Shown in pieces: positions 15,122 through 23,610 of a stretch of DNA of 64,000 nt. How positions within the stretch are numbered: position 1 is the stretch's first letter; each line of letters starts with the position of its first letter. Both the position numbers and the translations under genes were made by a program. The notes below the pieces were generated by a model. That model saw only the letters and a program-made list of their open reading frames with translations. It was not told where the DNA came from and ran no database searches. The stretch covers positions 2,046,001 through 2,110,000 of the forward strand of contig NZ_CP012678.1 of the NCBI RefSeq assembly GCF_001298525.1. Direction: 5' to 3'. The stretch comes from Psychrobacter urativorans (GTDB lineage Bacteria > Pseudomonadota > Gammaproteobacteria > Pseudomonadales > Moraxellaceae).

Positions 15122-17284
15122 CTACTTAGCGACTAACAATTCAGGTCTTAACTGTATGGTTCTCGCTCTACCACTCACCTTGACCTTGATGTAATTCTCA
15201 CTTTCTAATACCTCAATCAATAAATCAAACGTACTTTTAAAACGTAAGGCTTTGGGTATGACCTTGCTTTGCACAGTAGAGTAAGCAAGCTGTTTAGCAG
15301 ACGTTTTATGACAATACTTAATCAGCCAGTTAAGTAATTTTTGAGCGTCATTATCGCCAACCTGTGGCTTATCTGTGTACCTAATGCGCTCACTTATAGA
15401 GTAATCAGCAAGTTTTGAGGCTCTATTAATATCACTCGCTGATATAAAGCGCCTACCATCAAAAAAAGCCATGATTGTTGCTATGCGGCTGGTGTTTTCA
15501 TGTAAGCGTTTGGTATAACCTGCATACTTTTCAAGCTTACCCCCTTTGCATAACTGGCTTTCTTTATACGTTTGATAGTCAGCAAGCGCTTGTCTTGCCT
15601 GTCTGTTTTCAAAAGGCATATTAAAGCGTTTAGGCTTGCCCTGCTCATCAAAAGGTTCATTTGCTGGGCTAGGTTTGAGTAAGTCATTACAGCGTTGATG
15701 ATAGGCAATAAGGCGCTGGTCGCGGTCGGGCTGTGCGTCCATGCGTTCAGGGGTGTTATAAACCAACTTGCCATTCATATTGTCAGGAAAGGCAAAAAGA
15801 AATCTTGGCAATATCCCTTGTCCGTTCATGATCTCATTATTTAATGCCGGTTCAATAATTGGGGGTTGCCCTTGCAAGTCGAGTGTAAACCTAACCTCCT
15901 CACAGCCTGTCTCATCAATGGTGTTATAGCGAGGGGATAACAGCCTGTCAAAACTGCCACCACTCCATATATCGCATAGTTGCGCCATATTACTACTGGC
16001 GTTTTCATTGGTCATGCTGTGACCACTTAGAAATAAAGCCGCCTCCGCTGTTGACCATGCCACATTGTTGGTATTCCCCATCAGCATATTGTCTAAAAAG
16101 CCTTGAATAGTACCTGACTTAGCAAAAATGATAGTTTTCTTAGGTGGTGGATTTTCAAGTAACCATAATTCTAAATCTGCTTTTGGCGTACTTGCCTTTG
16201 CTGCTTTCCATTCATCGCTTGCTTGCCTATCTGTTTTTCGCTTTTCACTTTGATACTCGATAAGCGCCTTATGACTAAAATCCACCGTTCTACTCTTGCC
16301 GCTGCCACTTTCCCCCTCAGTTAATAAAAACAATGAGACGGGCATAAACTTATTACCTAGTGCATAAGGGGCGTTCACGTATTGCTGAATGATGGTCGAT
16401 AATGCGCCTAAAATACATTGCCCTGCCATTGCAGGGGTTACTTGTGAAAAGTAAGTAAGAGCCGTTAATGCGTCTCTAAGTATCGTTCCCTCATTGCCCC
16501 ATGCCTCTACTGGATAAGGGGTATCCTTGCTGTCAGGGTCGCTAATATCACCAAGCGTACTCCATGCCAACGCTGCCAAGTCGATTGTTTGAGCGTTTGC
16601 AATAACATTGCTCATCAGTTCGCCATCATTCAAACGGTTAATCATGGTATCAACGGTAAAGTAACAAACTGCATTAACGCCTGATAACCGCTTTTCTATT
16701 GCGTTCCTATATTCAGCCGTATCTGTAATTTTAATCGTTTTGATTTCTGCAAAGTGTCTTAATGTTTTATCAAAAAGACTATGATTGAGACAAGCCAGCA
16801 CAGTCACATTGGGATCATCTATAGCTAACACTGTATATAGCGTTACTGCATCACTTAGAGTGGTCACTAGCCACCAGTCGCTATCATGGCTCATTGAACC
16901 GATAGTATAGGCACTAGCTTGTGTGGTGTCTGCTATAAAATGCGTATTTTCAGCGTTTGGCATGTGCGCTGCTATGTTGACGGGTTCGGCTTTATTGTTG
17001 AGCATTATTAGCCCATAACCGCCCTTAGTGCCCAGCGCGTTATCACCTTTACTGTTACCGCTATGGCTGCTAATATCTGCATGTAGATAGCGTGTGTTGT
17101 TAATATGGTTGGTTGGCAGTTCTAAATCATCATGTAAGCTATCTAGCTGACCTAAACTAGCATCTGGTGCGCGTTGCTCAACTGTTGCGTTATCAAAGTC
17201 TGCTATGTACTCAGCGAAAGTTAAACCGCCCGTGTCATCACCACGGGCTTTTTCATGGGTGTTTGTTTGTGTTTTAGGGGTCAT
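15122..17284 (-). CDS. DUF3987-type ATPase, probable replication primase/helicase
   Basis: A 720-residue protein. A P-loop, GESGSGKS, lies near residue 320 and the region ~270-690 has the layout of DUF3987 proteins, large ATPases found in phages, satellites and integrated elements and thought to act in replication initiation. Residues ~100-230 may be a TOPRIM-like domain, but its acidic residues cannot be confirmed by eye. The start ATG overlaps the previous stop (ATGA), so it is the last gene of a five-gene coupled operon headed by an AlpA-like regulator. Block C, with seven short repeats, follows directly. It may be the replication protein of the integrated element. Confidence 0.8.
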   Translation of the reverse strand: MTPKTQTNTHEKARGDDTGGLTFAEYIADFDNATVEQRAPDASLGQLDSLHDDLELPTNHINNTRYLHADISSHSGNSKGDNALGTKGGYGLIMLNNKAEPVNIAAHMPNAENTHFIADTTQASAYTIGSMSHDSDWWLVTTLSDAVTLYTVLAIDDPNVTVLACLNHSLFDKTLRHFAEIKTIKITDTAEYRNAIEKRLSGVNAVCYFTVDTMINRLNDGELMSNVIANAQTIDLAALAWSTLGDISDPDSKDTPYPVEAWGNEGTILRDALTALTYFSQVTPAMAGQCILGALSTIIQQYVNAPYALGNKFMPVSLFLLTEGESGSGKSRTVDFSHKALIEYQSEKRKTDRQASDEWKAAKASTPKADLELWLLENPPPKKTIIFAKSGTIQGFLDNMLMGNTNNVAWSTAEAALFLSGHSMTNENASSNMAQLCDIWSGGSFDRLLSPRYNTIDETGCEEVRFTLDLQGQPPIIEPALNNEIMNGQGILPRFLFAFPDNMNGKLVYNTPERMDAQPDRDQRLIAYHQRCNDLLKPSPANEPFDEQGKPKRFNMPFENRQARQALADYQTYKESQLCKGGKLEKYAGYTKRLHENTSRIATIMAFFDGRRFISASDINRASKLADYSISERIRYTDKPQVGDNDAQKLLNWLIKYCHKTSAKQLAYSTVQSKVIPKALRFKSTFDLLIEVLESENYIKVKVSGRARTIQLRPELLVAK

Positions 17285-17427
17285 CTAGTCCCCCTTATCA
17301 AGAAACAGTTAAAGTTTGCCTGATTTAACTTAATCATAGACAAGCAATCATCAGATAAGCCATTAATGACTTGATGGTCTGGTTTAGGATTGTTAATTTT
17401 TGAAGTCACGCTGATTGAATTAGGCAT
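17281..17427 (-). CDS. Small protein of the AlpA-DUF3987 operon
   Basis: A 48-residue protein beginning at ATG 17427 with AGGAGGG about 7 bases upstream. It overlaps the preceding gene by 8 bases and the following one by 4 (ATGA). A longer frame to 17499 lacks a ribosome-binding site. Polar, no membrane segment, family unknown. The strong ribosome-binding site and tight coupling argue that it is real. Confidence 0.6.
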   Translation of the reverse strand: MPNSISVTSKINNPKPDHQVINGLSDDCLSMIKLNQANFNCFLIRGTR

Positions 17428-17944
17428 GATGATGCCCTCCTGAACGATTAGTGTGTTTGAGGTCAAGCATGAAAAAAGGGTAAAACGGGTCATTAACAAT
17501 CGCGTTCAGACGACGGAACTTATTCCCCAAAAAGGGTATTTTATTAGGTTCACTTAACCCGTCATAACGTACGGCACTGTGTCCAGTGTCATAGGTATAA
17601 CGATTACTACTTGTCACACTGTTATTCATGTCCGTGGTAACTTGCTGGGTGTTAATCAGGTCAGTTTTAGACACAAAAATAGCCAAAGATTGAGGACTTG
17701 GCTTTGCCCCTGAACGTGTTGCTGTGACGCTATGATAACCGCTGGTGTTGTCACTTGCAATCTGTTTTGCAGTGACGGGCTGGCAAGCCACCAATGATGT
17801 GAATAAGCCAATAAGCAAGCCGATAGCCACCACCCATGCCATAAAAATGATAAAGCTAGGTAGTAAACCGCGCTTGCCTGCCTGTTTGCCATTGTCTGCC
17901 ATATGGTGGGGCTTTAGATTATCTTTGATAGGATTATTACCCAT
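17420..17944 (-). CDS. Single-pass membrane protein of the AlpA-DUF3987 operon
   Basis: A 174-residue protein. Residues ~1-26 are polar and basic, residues ~28-52 form one hydrophobic helix, and the rest is polar and would face the periplasm (positive-inside rule). VACQ at the helix end resembles a lipobox but lies far from the N terminus. The last residues are GGHHHA. It has an excellent ribosome-binding site (GGAGGTGA) and overlaps both neighbours. Family unknown; it could be an anchor for the element's replication machinery or an exclusion factor, without evidence for either. Confidence 0.65.
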   Translation of the reverse strand: MGNNPIKDNLKPHHMADNGKQAGKRGLLPSFIIFMAWVVAIGLLIGLFTSLVACQPVTAKQIASDNTSGYHSVTATRSGAKPSPQSLAIFVSKTDLINTQQVTTDMNNSVTSSNRYTYDTGHSAVRYDGLSEPNKIPFLGNKFRRLNAIVNDPFYPFFMLDLKHTNRSGGHHHA

Positions 17945-18185
17945 GGCGTGTCACCTCCGTTTGTGGTGCTGATAACATGCCGTCTAGTTGGTCGGCTAAG
18001 TCCTCACTGGTCGCGGCATTGTCTGATAGCGCCATGATGACCGCACTGATTACGCCACCTGATATCGCGCAATCTACTTGCACCGCTTGCAGTGCCATAG
18101 CTAAGTGTGAGGTATCAATCGCTAACAATACTAATTGTTCATTGATGCACTCTAAGTGGTCGGCTGATACGTTGATGTTATTCAT
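17937..18185 (-). CDS. Small protein of the AlpA-DUF3987 operon
   Basis: An 82-residue acidic protein, with a moderately hydrophobic centre (residues ~35-55, rich in A, I, S and V) that is too polar to be a sure membrane helix. GAGGTG lies 6 bases before ATG 18185, at the very end of the AlpA-like gene. It overlaps the next gene by 8 bases. No family recognised. Confidence 0.6.
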   Translation of the reverse strand: MNNINVSADHLECINEQLVLLAIDTSHLAMALQAVQVDCAISGGVISAVIMALSDNAATSEDLADQLDGMLSAPQTEVTRHG

Positions 18186-18187
18186 GG

Positions 18188-18484
18188 TTACACCTCGCTA
18201 GCGGTTGAGGTGCTGGTATCTGTCGGCAGGGTGTGACTGTCTAGCCAGCCATTAATTTGAGATAAGCGCCATAGACTAGCCCGTCCGATTTTTACGGGAG
18301 CTGGAAATTGGTTTTGATTGATTAGATGGTAGATATGTTTAGCAGAGAAACCAGTGATACCACGTGTGGCGGCTTTGGCTGTGATGGTACGCTGTTGACC
18401 TGACTTTGTGGTGTAGGTCTTAGAGGTGCGGGCGGGCTGATTGGCAAGGTCTGCCATTCTTAAGTATTGGTCGTTCAATGTCAT
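18188..18484 (-). CDS. AlpA-family helix-turn-helix regulator
   Basis: A 98-residue DNA-binding protein of the AlpA/phage-regulator type. Residues ~45-85 contain the typical winged-helix sequence: GFSAKHIYHLINQNQFPAP, then VKIGRASLWR and WLDSH at the end. AlpA proteins activate excision or element genes in P4-like satellites and cryptic prophages. It heads a run of five overlapping genes ending with the DUF3987 ATPase and so probably controls the element. ATG 18484 is preceded by GGAG. Confidence 0.85.
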   Translation of the reverse strand: MTLNDQYLRMADLANQPARTSKTYTTKSGQQRTITAKAATRGITGFSAKHIYHLINQNQFPAPVKIGRASLWRLSQINGWLDSHTLPTDTSTSTASEV

Positions 18485-18612
18485 AATAGTTCACTCCATA
18501 GCAGCTAAAGGAATGTGAGGTAATGCCCTGCTATGAAGTGAATGTTAAGTGATAGGGCGGGGTAATAAAGGTCATATGACGGTCACATGACCCTAAAATA
18601 ATTGATATGACC

Positions 18613-19506
18613 CTATTTTGTGCTATCACTTTTAGCTTGATTAGCTAAATCAATCCATTTTGCTATGAAGTTTTTAGTGACTGGTGTGCCATGTAATTCC
18701 GATGCTTTCTCTATCAAGGTATTAGTTTTACCCCTTGGCGCTGATAAGTTATATTTATTCTCTGTGAAAATAGTGTAAAGCATTCTAGCTACACCCATTT
18801 GTGACTTATAGGTCAACTCCTTATCCTTAGGTTGATGGTCTATTTGCTCTTTTAACTGGGCATTGAGAATACCTATATCTTGCTCTAGCCGTTTGACCTT
18901 AACGTCAGCGGCTGTCAGTGCTTTAGTATGTTTCTGTATTAGACAGGCGTTTTCAGTCTCTAACTTCTCGATTTTAGACTCTAATGTTTCTATATTGGTT
19001 TTGTTATCTATATGATTAATCTGCATCTTATTTAAATACTCTCTTAAATCCGATTTAAGTACACCAACTTTACCATTATCAATTATTATAAAATTTCGGG
19101 TATTTTGATGGCTGAATATGGGTGAAACCCCACCAGTTTCAAATAAAATGTCATCGCCTTTTTTAGGTTTGATACCGTTAGGTACATTTCCACGAATGTT
19201 GGATGAATCCAATTGATAAATGATGGCTTCGTGTAAATTTATCTCTTCTAAAAAGCCTTTAAAAATATTTACGGCGTCATTTCTATTTCGGAATTTAAAG
19301 TAACCCTTCACTTTCATATTAAGCGATTGCCATCCGCTTTCAGCTCTAAACTCCCATGTTCCCCATCCTTCATATTCGAAAACTATAGGTATCTTTTTTT
19401 CCTTTATGAATTTAATGATTTTATCTTTATTGAAGTCTCTATTTGTCTTTTCATTCAAATACTCAATCACTTCATCAATACCCATCAAACGGCTATATAA
19501 ATCCAT
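18613..19506 (-). CDS. Hypothetical coiled-coil protein of the integrated element
   Basis: A 297-residue protein read from ATG 19506, which has AAAGG 7 bases upstream; two upstream starts (ATG 19512 and 19545) are less well placed. The N-terminal ~40 residues could be a helix-turn-helix domain (GIDEVIEYLNEK and a following basic helix). Residues ~170-225 are a coiled coil rich in E, K and L. The C terminus is polar. No signal peptide. It lies between the integrase and the AlpA operon, a place often held by regulators; no family can be named. Confidence 0.65.
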   Translation of the reverse strand: MDLYSRLMGIDEVIEYLNEKTNRDFNKDKIIKFIKEKKIPIVFEYEGWGTWEFRAESGWQSLNMKVKGYFKFRNRNDAVNIFKGFLEEINLHEAIIYQLDSSNIRGNVPNGIKPKKGDDILFETGGVSPIFSHQNTRNFIIIDNGKVGVLKSDLREYLNKMQINHIDNKTNIETLESKIEKLETENACLIQKHTKALTAADVKVKRLEQDIGILNAQLKEQIDHQPKDKELTYKSQMGVARMLYTIFTENKYNLSAPRGKTNTLIEKASELHGTPVTKNFIAKWIDLANQAKSDSTK

Positions 19507-19697
19507 AATCATACCTTTGCACACTTTTTTATAAAAATAAGGCACAAGGCGCTGACAGCATAAGGGTGCGGTTGCTGTCGTTCGGGTAATTAGTCCTAGC
19601 CTTGCAATCGGTTATGACAGCGATTAACGCTATCAAGTTCGGCTTGCCAGCCCAATGCTGACGACAATCAGTAACGCGGTGTTGTTAAATATTGTTG

Positions 19698-21161
19698 TTA
19701 AAGCTGATCAGCAAGCTTCATCAATAATTCTTGTGATACGCCTTTTGATTTTAAATAATGAATTAGCGTGTCTTTTTCGTATGCCACAATCTGCATTTCC
19801 TGTCTGCCTCTTTCTGTCATGACAATATTTAATGCTTCAGGACTTAATAAGCCAAAATTAACGGCGCAACCTGCCCGCAAGTTATCAAGATGCCTTGCCC
19901 ATTGACTCATCATTACTTGGCGTTCAGCAAGGTGAGCGGATAGATCATAGCGATTTTTAACACTGGATTGATCAAGATGGGATAGCTGAATTTCAATGAC
20001 GTCTTTAGAAAATTTGAGCTCATACAGTCCAGTACTGGCAAGCTGTCTAAAGCCATGTCCGGTCATCTTAGGGTAGGGATCACCTGTATAGCCCATACGC
20101 TGTAATGCTTGATTGAACCAAGCTTCACTATAGGTTTTATTTGACTCAAAGTTGTAAAACACATAGCCCGTGTGTTCAGTCAGTGGGCGCATACGCTCAA
20201 TAATTGCCATAGCTTGCGGTGACAGGGGAATGATGTGGTCTTGGCGCATCTTCATCTTATGTGCTGGAATCCGCCACACGCTTTGATGATAATCAATCTC
20301 TGACCATTCAAAGAAGCGAAGCTCCTTAGTGCGAACGAAACATAGTGTCATCAGTTGCAAGCCAGCAACCGTCTGTTCATGACCATTAGGATGGTTTTCT
20401 ATATAGGTATCAATATGACGTAGTAGTTCAGGAAATTCATGCTGCTCAACCGCTTTCATGCGTTCGGCTTTATGTTGTCTAAGAGCTTTGTTACGACCAA
20501 TAGCAATATTGATAATATCGTAACCTAGCGTATTGATAGCATATTCAAAGATGGAACTAATCAGCCCCATGCACTTGGGCGCGGTTTCCGAGGTATGTTT
20601 GCCTTGCGTTTCAAAGCTCGCTTGAATAGCAAGCCCTGTCTTAATAATATCTTGCGTGGTGATAGCGCCAATAGGGTATGCGCCTAAATGCTTTAAGATA
20701 TGATTGTCTAAAAAGCCTTGTAGCTTTTGCACGTTCTTGGTCGTGGTCTTAGATTTTTCATCTATATAACTTTTGGCAATGACTTTAAATAAGTCCTTTT
20801 CTTCAAAGTTATGCTTGTGCTGGTTTTTATGTTCAGTGGGATCAATGCCATCAGCAAGTAGGGTTTTGGCGTTATCACGTTCACTACGGGCTTGCTTGAG
20901 CGTCACTTCAGGTTTGAATGATGCGTCAATCAACTGTTTAGAGGATCTATATGTACCTACATGAAACGTTTTTTGTTTTGATTTAATGTCTTTGTTTGAT
21001 TGGTAGCGATAAGCCATTACCCAATACAGCGAACCTTTGGGATCATGAATTAAATAAAGGCTGTCACCATCGCTATATCTTGTACGCTTAGCAGGTGCTG
21101 ATTGTTTAGCGATTGCTTTCACGCCAGTATCAGTTAAAAGATAGTTTTTGCGCTCACTCAT
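19698..21161 (-). CDS. P4-type tyrosine integrase
   Basis: A site-specific recombinase of 487 residues that inserts and, with an AlpA-type partner, excises the element. The N-terminal ~95 residues fit the DUF4102 arm-binding domain. The catalytic domain (~190-430) shows the expected residues: the first arginine in FVRTKELRFFEW, then HGFR, then a histidine in QLSHLDQ, and the nucleophilic tyrosine in KNRYD. A C-terminal extension of ~55 residues is present. The gene starts 162 bp from the 3' end of tRNA-Arg, its presumed attachment site. AAGGTG precedes the ATG. Confidence 0.93.
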   Translation of the reverse strand: MSERKNYLLTDTGVKAIAKQSAPAKRTRYSDGDSLYLIHDPKGSLYWVMAYRYQSNKDIKSKQKTFHVGTYRSSKQLIDASFKPEVTLKQARSERDNAKTLLADGIDPTEHKNQHKHNFEEKDLFKVIAKSYIDEKSKTTTKNVQKLQGFLDNHILKHLGAYPIGAITTQDIIKTGLAIQASFETQGKHTSETAPKCMGLISSIFEYAINTLGYDIINIAIGRNKALRQHKAERMKAVEQHEFPELLRHIDTYIENHPNGHEQTVAGLQLMTLCFVRTKELRFFEWSEIDYHQSVWRIPAHKMKMRQDHIIPLSPQAMAIIERMRPLTEHTGYVFYNFESNKTYSEAWFNQALQRMGYTGDPYPKMTGHGFRQLASTGLYELKFSKDVIEIQLSHLDQSSVKNRYDLSAHLAERQVMMSQWARHLDNLRAGCAVNFGLLSPEALNIVMTERGRQEMQIVAYEKDTLIHYLKSKGVSQELLMKLADQL

Positions 21162-21322
21162 GACAGCACCTTGAAAGCCGTATATTATAAATGTTGTATA
21201 TGTACAACAGAGTGTACAACATTCTATAGGTGCTACTAGGTAATGACAAGTGATGTTTAAAGACGTAGAATAATGGTATTAAAGGGTTTTAGCGGTATGA
21301 GGTAATGGCAAAATACGATGAT

Positions 21323-21399
21323 TGGTGCGCTCGGCGGGAATCGAACCCACGACCCTCGGCTTCGGAGACCGATACTCTATCCAACTGAGCTACGAGCGC
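21323..21399 (-). tRNA. tRNA-Arg (anticodon CCG)
   Basis: A full cloverleaf can be drawn on the minus strand: acceptor stem GCGCTCG with CGAGCGC, anticodon loop CTCCGAA with CCG at the centre, TTCGAAT loop, and encoded CCA (complement of 21323-21325). The 3' end faces the integrase, as expected when a tRNA gene is the integration target and is rebuilt by the incoming element. Confidence 0.95.
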
Positions 21400-21585
21400 A
21401 TAATAGAACTAATGAAAACAACTATAACTCAATGTCGTTTATCATAAAGTCTGTCGAAAAATAAAGACCGCCTAGTCTAACAAAAAAAAGTGCAAAAGCC
21501 AATGAGAGACGAGCGCTATTGGAGTTTTTTAAGAAAAAGCAAGATAGTCAGCAAACAGGCATGGCAATTTGCCCGTCTTTTCCCT

Positions 21586-21591
21586 TATAAT
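21586..21591 (+). promoter_or_regulatory. -10 element before the cytochrome c gene
   Basis: A perfect TATAAT box with only a poor -35 (TGGCAA at 21562-21567). Transcription would start near 21598, only a few bases before the ATG (21602) of the 47-codon upstream frame. Confidence 0.5.
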
Positions 21592-21601
21592 GTCAGGATA
21601 A

Positions 21602-21745
21602 ATGACCATTGATAATCACCGATTACAAGTGTCTCTGCTAACTGAACGCCTATTTGCTATTGATAACGACGTTATCAAAGGAGGACAAATAGGCGTTCAA
21701 TTAAGCCAGTACCTTGTATACGCAATAAGAGAACGTGACGAATGA
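21602..21745 (+). CDS. Possible 47-residue leader ORF overlapping the cytochrome c start
   Basis: An open frame from ATG 21602 to TGA 21743-21745; the stop overlaps the cytochrome ATG (ATGA), a layout seen in translationally coupled genes. It would start only a few bases after the predicted transcription start, so it would be almost leaderless. The peptide is ordinary in composition (MTIDNHRLQV at its start, ending REERDE-like) and matches nothing I know. Nested inverted repeats lie within it. It may be a leader peptide, or a chance frame in a structured leader. Confidence 0.4.
   Translation: MTIDNHRLQVSLLTERLFAIDNDVIKGGQIGVQLSQYLVYAIRERDE
21643..21699. promoter_or_regulatory. Nested inverted repeats in the cytochrome c leader
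   Basis: An outer 14-bp stem (TGAACGCCTATTTG, 21643-21656, with 21686-21699) encloses a 9-bp palindrome TTGATAACG-A-CGTTATCAA (21660-21678). Between the inner palindrome and the outer arm lies AAAGGAGG (21677-21684), a strong Shine-Dalgarno-like sequence with no start codon at the right distance. The structure could act as an operator or as an RNA switch for the downstream gene. Confidence 0.65.
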
Positions 21746-22371
21746 GAAAAGTAGTGATGTTATCGGCAGCTGCCATTCTAGGAATCGCTAGTATCGCGGT
21801 GAGCCAAGCTGAAGATGTCGTAAAAACTCCTGTAACCGTGTCTGATGTTGCAGAAGGTAAAGATGTCGTTGCTGCCGCGCCTGAAAAGCTAGGTAATGAC
21901 ACACAGGCTGCCGCTGTCACCACAGATGCTGCTGCGCCTGCCGAAGCAACCGCGCAAGCTGCACCTGCTGCTGAAGAACCTATCCCTGAAGATACCCCAC
22001 AAGTGAAAAAGCTCATTGCTTTATATCCTAACTTAATCGCCCGTATTCAACCGGTTGGTAAGGTGTGCTTTGAAGGTGGAGAAGCTTGTGATGTAACCGC
22101 GCGCTCTTCTGGTCCTGCAGCCGGTGACGGACCTCGTGATGGTGAAGCAGTATATAATGCGGTATGTCACACCTGTCACGCAACAGGCTTGCTTGGCTCG
22201 CCTATGTTAGGTGATGCTGGTGCTTGGGGTCCGCGTATTGCTAAGGGTAAAGCCACTTTATATACCCATGCAATTAACGGCTTTAATGCCATGCCTGCTA
22301 AAGGTGGCGCTGATATCGTTGATGAAGAAGTACAAAATGCAGTTGATTTTATGATGGCTAAAGCTAGCTAA
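21742..22371 (+). CDS. Exported class I cytochrome c (c5-like)
   Basis: A 209-residue periplasmic electron carrier. A signal peptide (residues 1-23, cleavage likely after SQA) is followed by ~95 residues rich in A, P, E and V, probably a flexible linker, then one cytochrome c domain with heme motif CHTCH (~142-146) and the distal methionine in NAMPAKGG. A cysteine pair before the domain (CFEGGEAC) may form a disulfide. The single c domain near the C terminus resembles cytochrome c5. No strong ribosome-binding site precedes the ATG, which overlaps a short upstream frame. Confidence 0.85.
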   Translation: MRKVVMLSAAAILGIASIAVSQAEDVVKTPVTVSDVAEGKDVVAAAPEKLGNDTQAAAVTTDAAAPAEATAQAAPAAEEPIPEDTPQVKKLIALYPNLIARIQPVGKVCFEGGEACDVTARSSGPAAGDGPRDGEAVYNAVCHTCHATGLLGSPMLGDAGAWGPRIAKGKATLYTHAINGFNAMPAKGGADIVDEEVQNAVDFMMAKAS

Positions 22372-22485
22372 CGTTATCAATAGTCGTTAGTCATACTGAA
22401 TCAGTATCAGTAATCTTTCGCGATATTATTCTAAAATGTATTTTGTTATATTATTAAGTATGACGCTTATATATTAAGCGGATAG

Positions 22486-22522
22486 AGCGCCCATTTCATA
22501 ATATGAGATGGGCGCTTTTTTA
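22486..22522 (+). terminator. Terminator after the cytochrome c gene
   Basis: AGCGCCCAT pairs with ATGGGCGCT around a loop containing TTCATAATATGAG, followed by six T residues: a typical intrinsic terminator. Confidence 0.85.
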
Positions 22523-22647
22523 TGGCAGATGATTTTTATCTTATACTGATGCAGCGCTACCGTTGAAATTCATGACCATTAGCCTCACATTAGAGCACTA
22601 CATTATCCATTTTATATATTGTTTTATAAAAAAATACAGAGGTTTGC

Positions 22648-23610
22648 ATGTCTGAAGTACCCGCGCTTTCTATTCAGAATCTATCCAAAACGTATAACAA
22701 TGGCTTTTCGGCATTGAAAAATGTCAGCTTAACCGTACCGCAAGGCGGATTTTTTGCGTTGTTAGGTCCGAATGGAGCGGGTAAGTCGACGATGATTGGT
22801 ATTGTTAGCTCCTTGTTTAAGCCTACGAATGGCAGCGTGCATATTTTTGGTACAGATTTATTGGAAAATCCGTCTGTTGCTAAGCAATATCTAGGGGTTG
22901 TGCCGCAAGAATTTAACTTTAACCAGTTTGAAAAAGTGCAAGATATTCTCATTACCCAAGCCGGTTATTTTGGTATTTCTGCTAAAGAGGCAAAACCGCG
23001 TGCCGAGCGTTTGCTCAAGGCGTTAGGATTGTGGGATAAGCGCAATAATATGTCGCGCGAGTTGTCAGGTGGTATGAAGCGCCGCTTGATGATTGCGCGG
23101 GCATTGATTCATAAGCCTAAATTATTAATTCTTGATGAGCCAACCGCAGGGGTAGATATTGAGTTGCGCCGTTCAATGTGGGAGTTTATGCAGCAAATTA
23201 ATATCGAAGAAAACACCACGATTATTCTCACCACTCATTATCTAGAAGAAGCTGAGCAATTATGTAAGCGTATTGCCATTTTAGATCATGGCGAGATTCG
23301 TATTAATACTGAGATGAAAGATTTATTGGCTCAGCTGTCAGTTGAAACCTTCGTATTAGATTTGACGCAACCACTGACTCATCCGTTAGTCATCGATAAA
23401 GTAACCGCAATTGTACAGCCTGATGAGATGACGCTGGAAGTGACATTAACTGAAGGCGAGTCGCTAAATTGTGTGTTTGAGCAGCTGACTAAGCTTGGTA
23501 TCGAAGTCGGTAGTATGCGTAATAAATCCAATCGCCTAGAAGAGCTGTTTATGCGACTGGTGGATAAAAATATTCAAAGCGAGGACAGCATGAAGGAGGC
23601 GGGATTATGA
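22648..23610 (+). CDS. yadG: ABC transporter ATP-binding protein (YadG-like)
   Basis: The cytoplasmic ATPase of an ABC-2 type exporter, 320 residues. Walker A GPNGAGKS (~40-47), signature LSGGMKRRL (~143), and Walker B LLILDEPTAG (~162-171) with H-loop TTH are all intact. The ~100-residue C-terminal extension is typical of this group. Length and partner match E. coli YadG, whose substrate is unknown. It overlaps the next gene by four bases (ATGA). Confidence 0.88.
   Translation: MSEVPALSIQNLSKTYNNGFSALKNVSLTVPQGGFFALLGPNGAGKSTMIGIVSSLFKPTNGSVHIFGTDLLENPSVAKQYLGVVPQEFNFNQFEKVQDILITQAGYFGISAKEAKPRAERLLKALGLWDKRNNMSRELSGGMKRRLMIARALIHKPKLLILDEPTAGVDIELRRSMWEFMQQINIEENTTIILTTHYLEEAEQLCKRIAILDHGEIRINTEMKDLLAQLSVETFVLDLTQPLTHPLVIDKVTAIVQPDEMTLEVTLTEGESLNCVFEQLTKLGIEVGSMRNKSNRLEELFMRLVDKNIQSEDSMKEAGL

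Noticed and set aside
1-19697. Search for a second copy of the tRNA-Arg 3' end (attL)
   Set aside because: No stretch resembling GCGCTCGGCGGGAATC was found, so no attachment site is annotated here.
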